A stretch of DNA of 64,000 nt, from positions 1,116,001 through 1,180,000 of the forward strand of contig NZ_BMDQ01000001.1 in assembly GCF_014635865.1 (NCBI RefSeq). The letters run 5' to 3'. Positions 18,537 through 26,326 of this stretch are shown here, piece by piece (positions within the stretch are counted from its first letter, which is position 1; each line of letters begins with the position of its first letter). The translations under genes and the position numbers were made by a program. Source of the DNA: Winogradskyella haliclonae (GTDB taxonomy: Bacteria > Bacteroidota > Bacteroidia > Flavobacteriales > Flavobacteriaceae). Under the pieces are notes generated by a model. That model was not told the DNA's origin. It worked only from the letters and a program-made list of their open reading frames with translations, and searched no databases.

Positions 18537-18827
18537 TTATAATTTATTGATTAAAAATAAAATACCAACTAAAATTGTAGCTAGTAAAACGCCTTTTGCA
18601 ATATCCTCTTTCTTCTTATTTAAAAATAAATAGAATATGGGTAAGTTTATTAACACACCTATGCTGGCACGTTTGTCGAGAAGCGTGGTGCTAAAAGAAC
18701 GATTAATAATGCGATTAAAAGAGCTGCCTTTGTAAATGCCAATACAAATATCAAAAAAGAAAATACCAATTAATACTGCAATAATGCCAACAAAAAAACC
18801 AATAATGATATCTTTTTTATGCGCCAA
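18537..18827 (-). CDS. Small three-helix membrane protein
   Basis: A 96-aa protein with hydrophobic stretches at about residues 7-27, 56-70 and 78-94 and a basic middle segment. Its start overlaps the surE stop by 11 nt and its stop is 2 nt before lpxB, so it is a genuine operon member. No domain is recognised. A similarly placed small membrane protein is common between surE and lpxB in Flavobacteriaceae as far as I recall. Its role is unknown. Confidence 0.7.
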   Translation of the reverse strand: MAHKKDIIIGFFVGIIAVLIGIFFFDICIGIYKGSSFNRIINRSFSTTLLDKRASIGVLINLPIFYLFLNKKKEDIAKGVLLATILVGILFLINKL

Positions 18828-19593
18828 AATCCCAAGAGTTTAATTGTTGTATAGCATGATGAGCAGTCAAATCAAACTGAACAGGAACAATAGAAACATA
18901 ATTGTGCTCAAGAGCCCACTCGTCAGTGTCTTCTCCATTATCCATGTTTACAAACTTTCCTGTTAACCAATAATACTCACGTCCCATTGGATTGGTGCGC
19001 TTATCAAATTCTTCTTCCCAATTTGCACGTGCTTGCCTACAAACTTTAATGCCTTTGATATCTTTTTTTTCAACATTAGGGAGGTTGACATTTAGTACGA
19101 CACCATCAGGCAAGCCATGCTCTAAAACATTTGAGGTTATTGTTTTTACAAATGATTTGCAATGCTCAAAATTAGCACCCCAATTATAGTCTAATAAAGA
19201 AAAACCTATAGCGGGAATACTTTCTATGCCAGCTTCAAGAGCTGCACTCATGGTTCCGGAATATATAACATTAATTGAAGAGTTTGATCCGTGGTTTATG
19301 CCTGATACACAGAGGTCAGGTTTTCTATCTAAAACCTCTCTAACCGCCAGTTTTACACAATCAGCTGGTGTGCCAGAGCAACTGTATTCTATTTGAGAAC
19401 CATTGTCAATAACCACTTTTTCAACATGTAATGTAGAATTGATAGTTATAGCATGTCCCATAGCACTTTGTGGACTGTCAGGAGCTACGACTACAACGTC
19501 TCCAATCTCTTTCATTACTGAAATAAGTGTTCTTATTCCTGGAGCAGTGATGCCATCATCATTTGTAACTAAAATCAGCGGTCTTTTAGACAT
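18817..19593 (-). CDS. surE: 5'/3'-nucleotidase SurE
   Basis: A 258-aa metal-dependent phosphatase that acts on nucleoside 5'- and 3'-monophosphates and short polyphosphates. The N-terminal LVTNDDGITAPGI carries the Asp-Asp metal site. VAPDSPQSAMGHAIT, a CSGTPADCVKLAV stretch and the SGINHGSN motif complete the active site. Normal length. It is the first gene of a leftward operon (surE, 96-aa protein, lpxB, nlpC, comEC). A TATTTTAG box upstream at 19618-19625 is a candidate -7 element. Confidence 0.96.
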   Translation of the reverse strand: MSKRPLILVTNDDGITAPGIRTLISVMKEIGDVVVVAPDSPQSAMGHAITINSTLHVEKVVIDNGSQIEYSCSGTPADCVKLAVREVLDRKPDLCVSGINHGSNSSINVIYSGTMSAALEAGIESIPAIGFSLLDYNWGANFEHCKSFVKTITSNVLEHGLPDGVVLNVNLPNVEKKDIKGIKVCRQARANWEEEFDKRTNPMGREYYWLTGKFVNMDNGEDTDEWALEHNYVSIVPVQFDLTAHHAIQQLNSWDFGA

Positions 19594-19617
19594 TTTAGGT
19601 GTTTAAATTTTGTAGTG

Positions 19618-19625
19618 CTAAAATA
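19618..19625 (-). promoter_or_regulatory. Candidate -7 element of the surE-lpxB operon
   Basis: The minus strand reads TATTTTAG followed by CAC, 25 nt before the surE ATG. It differs from TAnnTTTG at one position and shares its downstream CAC with the foldase and yqeY elements. Confidence 0.4.
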
Positions 19626-19758
19626 CTAAAATAGCTAGTAAAAGCTACTATATGGTGGTTTAACAAAAAATTAGTAGCGCTTTGGTTTTTTGGCATGGTT
19701 TTTTCGTCTATTTTAGACAATTATTGATGAAAAAGCGTTTTCAAAAATTTAAAAACAT

Positions 19759-21894
19759 ATGAAAGGGAAATACAAATTCTTATTACTAGCATTACTTATA
19801 GCGTTTGCTTCATGCAGTTTTACAAGTAAAGTCGACGGAGAAGGTTCGGATAAAGACAAGTTACTTGTTCGAATAATTACATATTTGTTAGATCAAGGGC
19901 ATTATGCACCTCAAGATATTAATGATGACTTTTCAGGAAGAGTTTATGATGATTATATTAGACAATTAGACCCTTTTAAAAGGTATTTTTACAAGTCTGA
20001 CATCAAAGAGTTTGAATCTTACAAAAATCAGTTAGATGACCAATTAAAAGCTTACGATTTGGCGTTTTTCGATTTAACTCACAAGCGTTTACTACAACGA
20101 ATTGCTGAGTCTAAAGACGTTTATGCAAAAATTTTGGATAAACCTTTTGATTATGACAAGGAGGAAAGCTTTAATTCTAATTATGAATCTTTAGATTATG
20201 TAAAGAACAAGCGCGAAATGAAAGAGCGCTGGAGAAAGCAATTAAAGTTTTCTACTATTGCTAATTATGACGAAGCCATTGAGAATAACCTTTTAATGTC
20301 TCAAGAAGATGAGTCAATAGAAAAAAAATCTAAAAAAGAATTAGAAATAGAAGCTCGTGAAACAACTTTAAATTCTTTAACAGAGTTGTATACTTATATG
20401 GATGAGCGTCAACGAAAAGATTGGTTTGGTGTGTATATAAATGCAATTGTTAGAGAGTTTGATCCTCATACATTTTATTTTGAACCAGAAGATAAAGACC
20501 GTTTTGATGTGGAAATGTCTGGAAAATACCATGGTATTGGTGCGCGTTTACAACGTAGTTTAGATGTAATTTCTATTAGTGAACTGATTAGTGGTGGACC
20601 CGCTTGGAGACAAAACAAGCTAGAAACGGGTGACCAAATATTAAAAGTCACGCAAGAAGATGAAGAAGAGGGTGTAAATATTGTTGGTATGCGTTTAGAA
20701 GATGCTGTTAAATTTATCAAAGGACCAAAAGGAACCACAGTTACGCTTACTGTCAAAAAAGTAGATGGTGCTCTAGAAGATATTTCTATTGTCCGTGATG
20801 AAGTAGTATTAGAAGAGACTTATGCCAAGTCGTCTACAGTCATTAAAGATGGTAAAAAGTATGGTGTTATAAACCTTCCTAGTTTTTATGATAATTTTGA
20901 TCGTGATGATAGAGTTAGCTGTTCTATCGATGTTAAGCGTGAAATAGAGCGCTTAAAGAAAGAAGGTATCGAAGGTATTATTATGGATTTGAGAGATAAC
21001 CGTGGTGGCTCTTTAGGCGCTGTTGTAGATATGGCTGGTTTATTTATCGAAGAAGGTCCAATTGTTCAAGTTCAGAGTACTACTGAGCCAAAACGTATAT
21101 ATAGAGATAAGGATAAGTCTATTGTTTGGGATGGCCCATTAGTTATTATGGTTAATGAATTGTCGGCTTCTGCATCAGAAATTTTAGCTGCAGCCATGCA
21201 AGACTATAAAAGAGCAGTTATAATAGGTAGTGAGCAGACTTTTGGTAAAGGGACAGTGCAAAATGTTGTGGATTTAAATAGAGTTGTACGTAATAATACT
21301 AATGGAGATTTAGGTGCAATTAAATTTACAACTGATAAGTATTACAGAATTAATGGAGGTTCTACACAACTAGAAGGTGTTAAGAGTGATATTGTTGTGC
21401 CAGACCGTTATAAGTATATTGGTATTGGTGAGCGTACACAAGATAATCCATTAGCTTGGGACGAAATTGGTGCGGCAGATTATAATGTTTGGGAAAACTA
21501 TTATGATTATGATGCAGCTATAGCAAAAAGTAAGGAACGAATTGCTAACAACGAACAATTAAGATTAATTGATGAAAATGCAAAGTGGATAAACGAAATT
21601 AGAGATAATGAAACGTACTCGCTTAATTATAATAGTTACAAAAAGCGTCTAGAGCTTAACGAAGAAGAGGCAAAACGTTTCGAGAAAATATCAGATTACA
21701 CGACTAACTTAACGTTTAATTCATTACCATATGAAGTAAGCTTAATGGAAAAAGATTCTATTCTCAAAGAAAAGAGAAAACGCTGGCATGTGAGTTTAAG
21801 TAAGGATGTATATGTAGAAGAAGCTCTTAATGTGTTAAACGATCTAAAGCTGTCTTATGCAATTAAAAATAATGTAGCTAAGATGAAAAATTAA
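19759..21894 (+). CDS. C-terminal processing peptidase (Prc/Tsp type, S41)
   Basis: A 711-aa periplasmic protease with a lipobox-like FASCSF near residues 17-21, so it may be membrane-tethered. It has a helical N-terminal domain (about 30-230), a PDZ domain (about 250-345, including ISGGPAWRQNKLETGDQIL) and an S41 core with the catalytic serine in SASASE and the lysine in FGKGTVQ. A DUF3340-like helical tail of about 190 residues ends the chain. It trims or degrades periplasmic proteins from exposed C-termini and tunes cell-wall hydrolases in other bacteria. It stands 13 nt upstream of the permease gene. TATTTTAG at 19709-19716 may be its promoter. Confidence 0.93.
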   Translation: MKGKYKFLLLALLIAFASCSFTSKVDGEGSDKDKLLVRIITYLLDQGHYAPQDINDDFSGRVYDDYIRQLDPFKRYFYKSDIKEFESYKNQLDDQLKAYDLAFFDLTHKRLLQRIAESKDVYAKILDKPFDYDKEESFNSNYESLDYVKNKREMKERWRKQLKFSTIANYDEAIENNLLMSQEDESIEKKSKKELEIEARETTLNSLTELYTYMDERQRKDWFGVYINAIVREFDPHTFYFEPEDKDRFDVEMSGKYHGIGARLQRSLDVISISELISGGPAWRQNKLETGDQILKVTQEDEEEGVNIVGMRLEDAVKFIKGPKGTTVTLTVKKVDGALEDISIVRDEVVLEETYAKSSTVIKDGKKYGVINLPSFYDNFDRDDRVSCSIDVKREIERLKKEGIEGIIMDLRDNRGGSLGAVVDMAGLFIEEGPIVQVQSTTEPKRIYRDKDKSIVWDGPLVIMVNELSASASEILAAAMQDYKRAVIIGSEQTFGKGTVQNVVDLNRVVRNNTNGDLGAIKFTTDKYYRINGGSTQLEGVKSDIVVPDRYKYIGIGERTQDNPLAWDEIGAADYNVWENYYDYDAAIAKSKERIANNEQLRLIDENAKWINEIRDNETYSLNYNSYKKRLELNEEEAKRFEKISDYTTNLTFNSLPYEVSLMEKDSILKEKRKRWHVSLSKDVYVEEALNVLNDLKLSYAIKNNVAKMKN

Positions 21895-21907
21895 AACTTG
21901 ACAATAC

Positions 21908-23002
21908 ATGTCAAAAAACAATAATTCATTATCACAGTTAGCGCTCCAAAAATTCAAAAAGAATTTTTGGGGCGTTTTCAGTTTCTGGGTAGTAGTAGTT
22001 ATTGGTTTGGTTTCAATTTTTGCATATGTCTTGGTTCCTGATAACTCTAAGAATGCTAACCAGATGCATTTGTCTATTCACTCCAAATCACCAGGATTCA
22101 AGGTAAAAATTATAGAGATCCCTAATGAAATTAAAGAAGGAGATTCTTTTATATCTAAACTCTTTTTTGGTCAAAATAATACAACCACTGAAATCCCGAT
22201 TTCAGATTTTATAGTTAAAGACGAAACTCTAACTTATACAGAGTATGCTTCAGATGGATTGATTGGTCAAGAAAAATCAATTGACATTAATAGTTTTCCT
22301 AATAATGAATATGAAGATTTTATCAAAGAAAGACACTTCATTTTTGGCACAGATAAATATGGAAGAGATTATTTGAGTAGAATTCTAATAGGTGCTCGTA
22401 TTTCTTTTTTTATAGGCTTTGTGGCTGTTTTTATTTCTTTAATTGTTGGACTCTTTATGGGAAGTTTGGCGGGTTATTATGGTGGGAAAATAGATGCTTT
22501 TATCATGTGGATAATTAACATTACCTGGTCTATACCTACTTTACTTTTAGTGATTGCAATAACTCTAGCCTTAGGTAAAGGATTTTGGCAAGTATTTATT
22601 GCTGTTGGTTTAACGATGTGGGTCGAGGTAGCAAGAGTTGTTAGAGGACAAATAATAGGCGCAAAGGAGTTGCAATATGTTACTGCAGCAAGAGCTTTGG
22701 GTTTTAGAGATTTTAGGATAGTGACTAAACACATTCTGCCAAATATTATGGCGCCACTTATAGTAATTTCGGCGGCTAATTTTGCGGCAGCCATTTTAAT
22801 AGAAAGTGGTTTGAGCTTTTTAGGTATAGGTGCACAACCGCCAATGGCGAGTTGGGGTGCAATGATTAAAGACCATTATAATTATATCATACTTGGTAAG
22901 CCTTATCTTGCTTTAATTCCGGGTTTATGCATCATGATTTTGGTTATGGCATTTATGTTAATTGGTAATGCCTTACGTGATGCTTTGGATGTAAAAAATT
23001 AA
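21908..23002 (+). CDS. ABC transporter permease, DppC/OppC type
   Basis: A 364-aa inner-membrane permease. A first helix (about residues 20-40) and a long periplasmic insert (about 45-155) precede the BPD_transp_1 domain with five helices. The EAA loop that docks to the ATPase reads AARALGFRDFRIVTKHILPN (about residues 260-280). The preceding NFAAAILIESGLSFLGIG segment is typical of dipeptide/oligopeptide permeases. No ATPase or partner permease gene is adjacent, which is common for Bacteroidota. Substrate is probably peptides but is not proven. Its stop is 3 nt from the convergent engB stop. Confidence 0.85.
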   Translation: MSKNNNSLSQLALQKFKKNFWGVFSFWVVVVIGLVSIFAYVLVPDNSKNANQMHLSIHSKSPGFKVKIIEIPNEIKEGDSFISKLFFGQNNTTTEIPISDFIVKDETLTYTEYASDGLIGQEKSIDINSFPNNEYEDFIKERHFIFGTDKYGRDYLSRILIGARISFFIGFVAVFISLIVGLFMGSLAGYYGGKIDAFIMWIINITWSIPTLLLVIAITLALGKGFWQVFIAVGLTMWVEVARVVRGQIIGAKELQYVTAARALGFRDFRIVTKHILPNIMAPLIVISAANFAAAILIESGLSFLGIGAQPPMASWGAMIKDHYNYIILGKPYLALIPGLCIMILVMAFMLIGNALRDALDVKN

Positions 23003-23004
23003 AC

Positions 23005-23616
23005 CTAAGTACGTAATTTTTCTATCTCATCGTTTGTGTCGCTAATAAATTCTAAAACCTCATCTTTACCAATAGTTTTACTAGATGATGTAATAAAATG
23101 AAGTGGTAATTCTTCCCAATATTGCAATAAATTGTTGCAATAATCTTCAACATGTTTTTCTATGGCTTTTGGTTTTAACTTGTCAGCTTTTGTAAAAATG
23201 ATAGAAAACGGTATTTCTTTCTCACCCAGATATTGCATAAACTCTAAATCTACAGGTTGAGGTTTGTGACGTATGTCAATGAGAACAAATGCAGAAACAA
23301 GTTGTTTGCGTTGTTCAAAATAATTGGTGATAAACTTCTGAAACTTTTTCTTTGAAGATTTAGACACGCGAGCATAACCATAGCCAGGTAAGTCTACTAA
23401 AAACCAATTTTTATTTATTAAAAAATGATTTATCAGTTGTGTCTTTCCAGGTCTTCCAGATGTTTTTGCTAAGCTTTTACGGCTCGTTAACATGTTGATC
23501 AAAGAAGACTTTCCAACATTGCTACGACCAATAAAAGCATATTCAGGCAAAGACTGTGTAGGACATTTGCCGACATCGGAGTTGCTTATTATAAATTCAG
23601 CGGATTTTATTTTCAT
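23005..23616 (-). CDS. engB: Ribosome biogenesis GTPase EngB (YihA/YsxC)
   Basis: A 203-aa GTPase needed for maturation of the large ribosomal subunit. The G motifs are clear: G1 GRSNVGKSSLIN, a G2 threonine in GRPGKTQLIN, G3 DLPGYGYARV, G4 FTKADKL and G5 near TSSSKTIG. Length matches the family. It faces left, with the alpha/beta hydrolase 42 nt upstream on the same strand, so the two could share a transcript. Confidence 0.96.
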   Translation of the reverse strand: MKIKSAEFIISNSDVGKCPTQSLPEYAFIGRSNVGKSSLINMLTSRKSLAKTSGRPGKTQLINHFLINKNWFLVDLPGYGYARVSKSSKKKFQKFITNYFEQRKQLVSAFVLIDIRHKPQPVDLEFMQYLGEKEIPFSIIFTKADKLKPKAIEKHVEDYCNNLLQYWEELPLHFITSSSKTIGKDEVLEFISDTNDEIEKLRT

Positions 23617-23658
23617 CTTTTTAGTCCCGTGCGATGAGAAATTTAAATACTCTTTGGT

Positions 23659-24423
23659 TTAAAATCCTCTGGATTCTAACCAGCCATTTAAAATCTTATT
23701 AAATTCATTTGGGTGTTCCATCATAGCTGCATGACCACATTTATCTATCCAAAACAAGTCTGAATCTGGAAGTAATTCATGGAATTCATCAGCAACTTCT
23801 GGAGGTGTTACATTGTCATTTTTACCCCAAATAATACAAGTAGGCGTATGCATTTTTGGTAAGTCTTTTGCCATGTTATGCCTAATCGCACTTTTTGCAA
23901 TTGCTAATGTTTTAATAAGTTTATTTCTATCATTAACAGTTTCATATACCTCATCAACAATTTCTTTTGTAGCTACTTCTGGGTCATAAAAAACATCTTG
24001 AGCTTTTTTCTTAATAACCTCATAATCACTACGCTTTGTATACCCACTGCCCATAGCACTTTCGTAAAGGCCTGAGCTCCCAGTTATGACAAGACCTTTT
24101 ACTTTTTCAGGATAAAGTTTTGTGTGGTATAAACCAATATGTCCACCTAGAGAATTTCCTAATAAAATAACCTCATCAAAACCTTTAAATTCTATAAAAT
24201 TTTTAAGGTAATTGGCAAAACTTTTCACATTAGTCTTAAGTAGAGACATGGTATAAATAGGCAATTCTGGAATAAGAACTTTATAACCCTTATTGCTAAA
24301 AAAGTCAGTTACACCATCAAAATTACTAAGTCCACCCATAAGTCCGTGAAGCACAATAATAGGGTTGCCTTCACCAACTTCAATGTATCTAAAATCCTTT
24401 TCTTCCTTTAAAAGGTGTGCCAT
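23659..24423 (-). CDS. Alpha/beta hydrolase
   Basis: A 254-aa alpha/beta-hydrolase-fold protein without a signal peptide. The oxyanion HGLMGGLSNF stretch, the nucleophile elbow GNSLGG (Ser near residue 92), the acid in IWGKNDNVTPP and the catalytic histidine in CGHAAMMEHP are all present. It resembles the proline iminopeptidase and MhpC-like hydrolases, but no substrate can be fixed. It sits between the dcw promoter region and engB. A perfect TATATTTG on the minus strand at 24447-24454 lies 23 nt before the start. Confidence 0.88.
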   Translation of the reverse strand: MAHLLKEEKDFRYIEVGEGNPIIVLHGLMGGLSNFDGVTDFFSNKGYKVLIPELPIYTMSLLKTNVKSFANYLKNFIEFKGFDEVILLGNSLGGHIGLYHTKLYPEKVKGLVITGSSGLYESAMGSGYTKRSDYEVIKKKAQDVFYDPEVATKEIVDEVYETVNDRNKLIKTLAIAKSAIRHNMAKDLPKMHTPTCIIWGKNDNVTPPEVADEFHELLPDSDLFWIDKCGHAAMMEHPNEFNKILNGWLESRGF

Positions 24424-24446
24424 GCATTAGTTAGTATAGTTAAAAA

Positions 24447-24454
24447 CAAATATA
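24447..24454 (-). promoter_or_regulatory. -7 promoter element of the hydrolase gene
   Basis: The minus strand reads TATATTTG, a perfect TAnnTTTG match, shortly before the alpha/beta hydrolase ATG. No -33 TTG is seen. Confidence 0.45.
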
Positions 24455-24569
24455 GTTAAATACTTGGGATTTTAACTTTAATATCATGTAGCATTTTCAT
24501 CAAATTTTTAATGTTTCAATCGTCCTGATAAACACTGATTTTAGTCGATAAATAGAAAACTTATTAACA

Positions 24570-24599
24570 AAAGTGGTAAAAAGTGGTAAAATGTGGGTA
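24570..24599 (+). promoter_or_regulatory. Triple 10-bp repeat, probable MraZ operator
   Basis: AAAGTGGTAA, AAAGTGGTAA and AATGTGGGTA follow one another with an exact 10-nt period at 24570, 24580 and 24590. E. coli MraZ binds TGGG-type direct repeats separated by 5 nt, and Mollicute MraZ boxes read AAAGTG; both features are met here. The array lies 57-86 nt before the mraZ start and directly abuts the putative -7 box, which fits autoregulation of the dcw operon. Confidence 0.8.
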
Positions 24600-24608
24600 A
24601 TTTTTCAA

Positions 24609-24616
24609 TATATTTG
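24609..24616 (+). promoter_or_regulatory. -7 promoter element of the dcw cluster
   Basis: TATATTTG is a perfect TAnnTTTG match 40 nt before mraZ. Its -33 region would lie inside the last MraZ repeats and has no TTG, so bound MraZ would be expected to cover the polymerase site. Confidence 0.55.
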
Positions 24617-24655
24617 ATTTTAAAATTGTTTTGCAACCTTTTTTGACCCAATAGA

Positions 24656-25126
24656 TTGAACGCATTAATAGGAACATACGAAGTAAAAGCAGATGCCAAA
24701 GGAAGGCTTATGTTGCCAGCTGTTTTAAAAAAACAGTTGGCTCCTGTAATGCAATCTGGTTTTGTGATTAAGCGTGCAGTTTTTCAGCCTTGTCTAGAGC
24801 TATATCCAATGCCAGAATGGGAAAAATTAATGCAGAAAGTAAATAAGCTAAACCGTTTCAATAAAAAAAATGATGCTTTTATTCGTCGTTTTACTGCAGG
24901 AGTAAAAGTAGTAGAGGTAGATGCAACTGGTCGTTTGCTTATCCCAAAAGATTTATTGTCGTTTTCTGGAATTGTCAAGCAAACTGTACTAGCATCGGCT
25001 GTAAATATTGTTGAGATATGGGATAAGGATAAGTATGAGAAAGCTATCGATGATGCAGCATTAGACTTTGCAGATTTAGCTGAAGAGGTTATGGGACAAG
25101 ATGATGCGGTAGATGGAATATCATAA
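24656..25126 (+). CDS. mraZ: Transcriptional regulator MraZ
   Basis: A 156-aa AbrB-fold protein with two SpoVT/MraZ repeats. The first opens with IGTYEVKADAKGRLMLPAVL (residues 4-23) and the second with KVVEVDATGRLLIPKDLL. Members form rings and repress the division and cell-wall cluster by binding tandem boxes upstream of their own gene. The start is TTG, fixed by homology because the first repeat begins at residue 4 and no upstream ATG is in frame. The rsmH start lies 14 nt before the mraZ stop, so the two are translationally coupled. Confidence 0.95.
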   Translation: MNALIGTYEVKADAKGRLMLPAVLKKQLAPVMQSGFVIKRAVFQPCLELYPMPEWEKLMQKVNKLNRFNKKNDAFIRRFTAGVKVVEVDATGRLLIPKDLLSFSGIVKQTVLASAVNIVEIWDKDKYEKAIDDAALDFADLAEEVMGQDDAVDGIS

Positions 25127-26009
25127 TGCAGTTTTATTAAAAGAAACAGTTGATGGTTTAGATATAAAGCCAGATGGTGTATACGTGGATGTCACTTTTG
25201 GAGGTGGAGGTCATAGTCAAGAAATACTTAAGCGGCTTGGTCCAGAAGGGAAACTATATGCATTTGATCAAGATACTGATGCTTTAAATAATGCTATTGA
25301 TGACGATAGGTTTACGCTTATAAATGAAAACTTTAGATACATCAAGCGGTTTTTGAAATTTTACGGTGTAAAGGAAGTAGATGGTATTCTTGCTGATTTT
25401 GGCGTATCGTCACATCAATTTGATGTTGCAGAACGTGGTTTTTCAACAAGGTTTGAAGCGGACTTAGATATGAGGATGAATCAGGATAGTGAGCTGTCTG
25501 CTTTTGAGGTTGTCAATACTTATGATGAAGAAGAGTTAAAGCAAGTGTTTTTACAATATGGGGAATTGAGACAAGCGCCAGCAATGGCAAGAGTGATTGT
25601 TGAAGAAAGAGAAAATACAGAGATAAAAACAAGTCAACAATTAAAGACAGTCTTAAAACGATTTTTAAATCACAGAAAAGAAAATAAAGTGTTAGCTCAG
25701 ATTTATCAAGCGATAAGAATAGAGGTTAATCAAGAGATTGAAGTGTTAAAAGAATTGTTGCAGCAAACACCACAAGTTTTAAAAGTTGGTGGTCGCTTAA
25801 GTTTTATCTCCTATCATTCTTTAGAAGATAGATTGGTAAAACGCTATATAAGAAACGGAATGTTTGAAGGTGAGCCAGAGCGGGATATGTTTGGAAATTT
25901 TGAAGTGCCACTCAAGAAAGTTGGTGGACTGATAGTGCCAAGCAAAGAAGAAATTAAAATAAATAACAGAGCACGAAGTGCTAAACTCAGAATAGCAGAG
26001 AAATTGTGA
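25113..26009 (+). CDS. rsmH: 16S rRNA m4C1402 methyltransferase
   Basis: A 298-aa S-adenosylmethionine-dependent enzyme (MraW) that N4-methylates C1402 in the ribosomal P site. The SAM motif is VDVTFGGGGHSQEIL near residues 23-37. Other landmarks are LADFGVSSHQFD, DMRMNQDS and the C-terminal FISYHSLEDRLVKRYI. Full length. It starts inside mraZ and its TGA overlaps the ftsL start. Confidence 0.97.
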   Translation: MEYHNAVLLKETVDGLDIKPDGVYVDVTFGGGGHSQEILKRLGPEGKLYAFDQDTDALNNAIDDDRFTLINENFRYIKRFLKFYGVKEVDGILADFGVSSHQFDVAERGFSTRFEADLDMRMNQDSELSAFEVVNTYDEEELKQVFLQYGELRQAPAMARVIVEERENTEIKTSQQLKTVLKRFLNHRKENKVLAQIYQAIRIEVNQEIEVLKELLQQTPQVLKVGGRLSFISYHSLEDRLVKRYIRNGMFEGEPERDMFGNFEVPLKKVGGLIVPSKEEIKINNRARSAKLRIAEKL

Positions 26010-26323
26010 AAAAAAGTATCTACAGCTTATTAAGAGGTACATTTCTAATCAGTGATGATTCGTTCAAAAATTGGCGGGTCATTCTTTTTATTTCGGGGCT
26101 AGCCATAATCATGATTGCAAGTGCGCATAGTGCAGATAAAAAGGTTTATGAAATATCAAGAATGAGTAATGAGGTGAAGGAATTGCGTTCAGCATTTGTA
26201 GATGGTCGTTCAAAACTCATGAGATTAAAAATGGAATCAACCATTGTAAAAAAAGTAAAGGAAAAAGGATTGGAGATTTCAACAACTCCGCCAAGAAAAA
26301 TAAAAATTAAAGCACAAGAGTAA
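26006..26323 (+). CDS. ftsL: FtsL-like division protein
   Basis: A 105-aa bitopic protein. A short cytoplasmic part is followed by one transmembrane helix (about residues 27-43) and a periplasmic coiled coil with a heptad-like run (EISRMSNEVKELRSAFVDGR). This is the FtsL layout, and it sits in the normal FtsL slot between rsmH and ftsI. It should partner FtsB/FtsQ in the divisome. Sequence alone is too weak to prove FtsL, so the call leans on position. The start is GTG, overlapping the rsmH stop by 4 nt. Confidence 0.8.
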   Translation: MKKSIYSLLRGTFLISDDSFKNWRVILFISGLAIIMIASAHSADKKVYEISRMSNEVKELRSAFVDGRSKLMRLKMESTIVKKVKEKGLEISTTPPRKIKIKAQE

Positions 26324-26326
26324 GCT

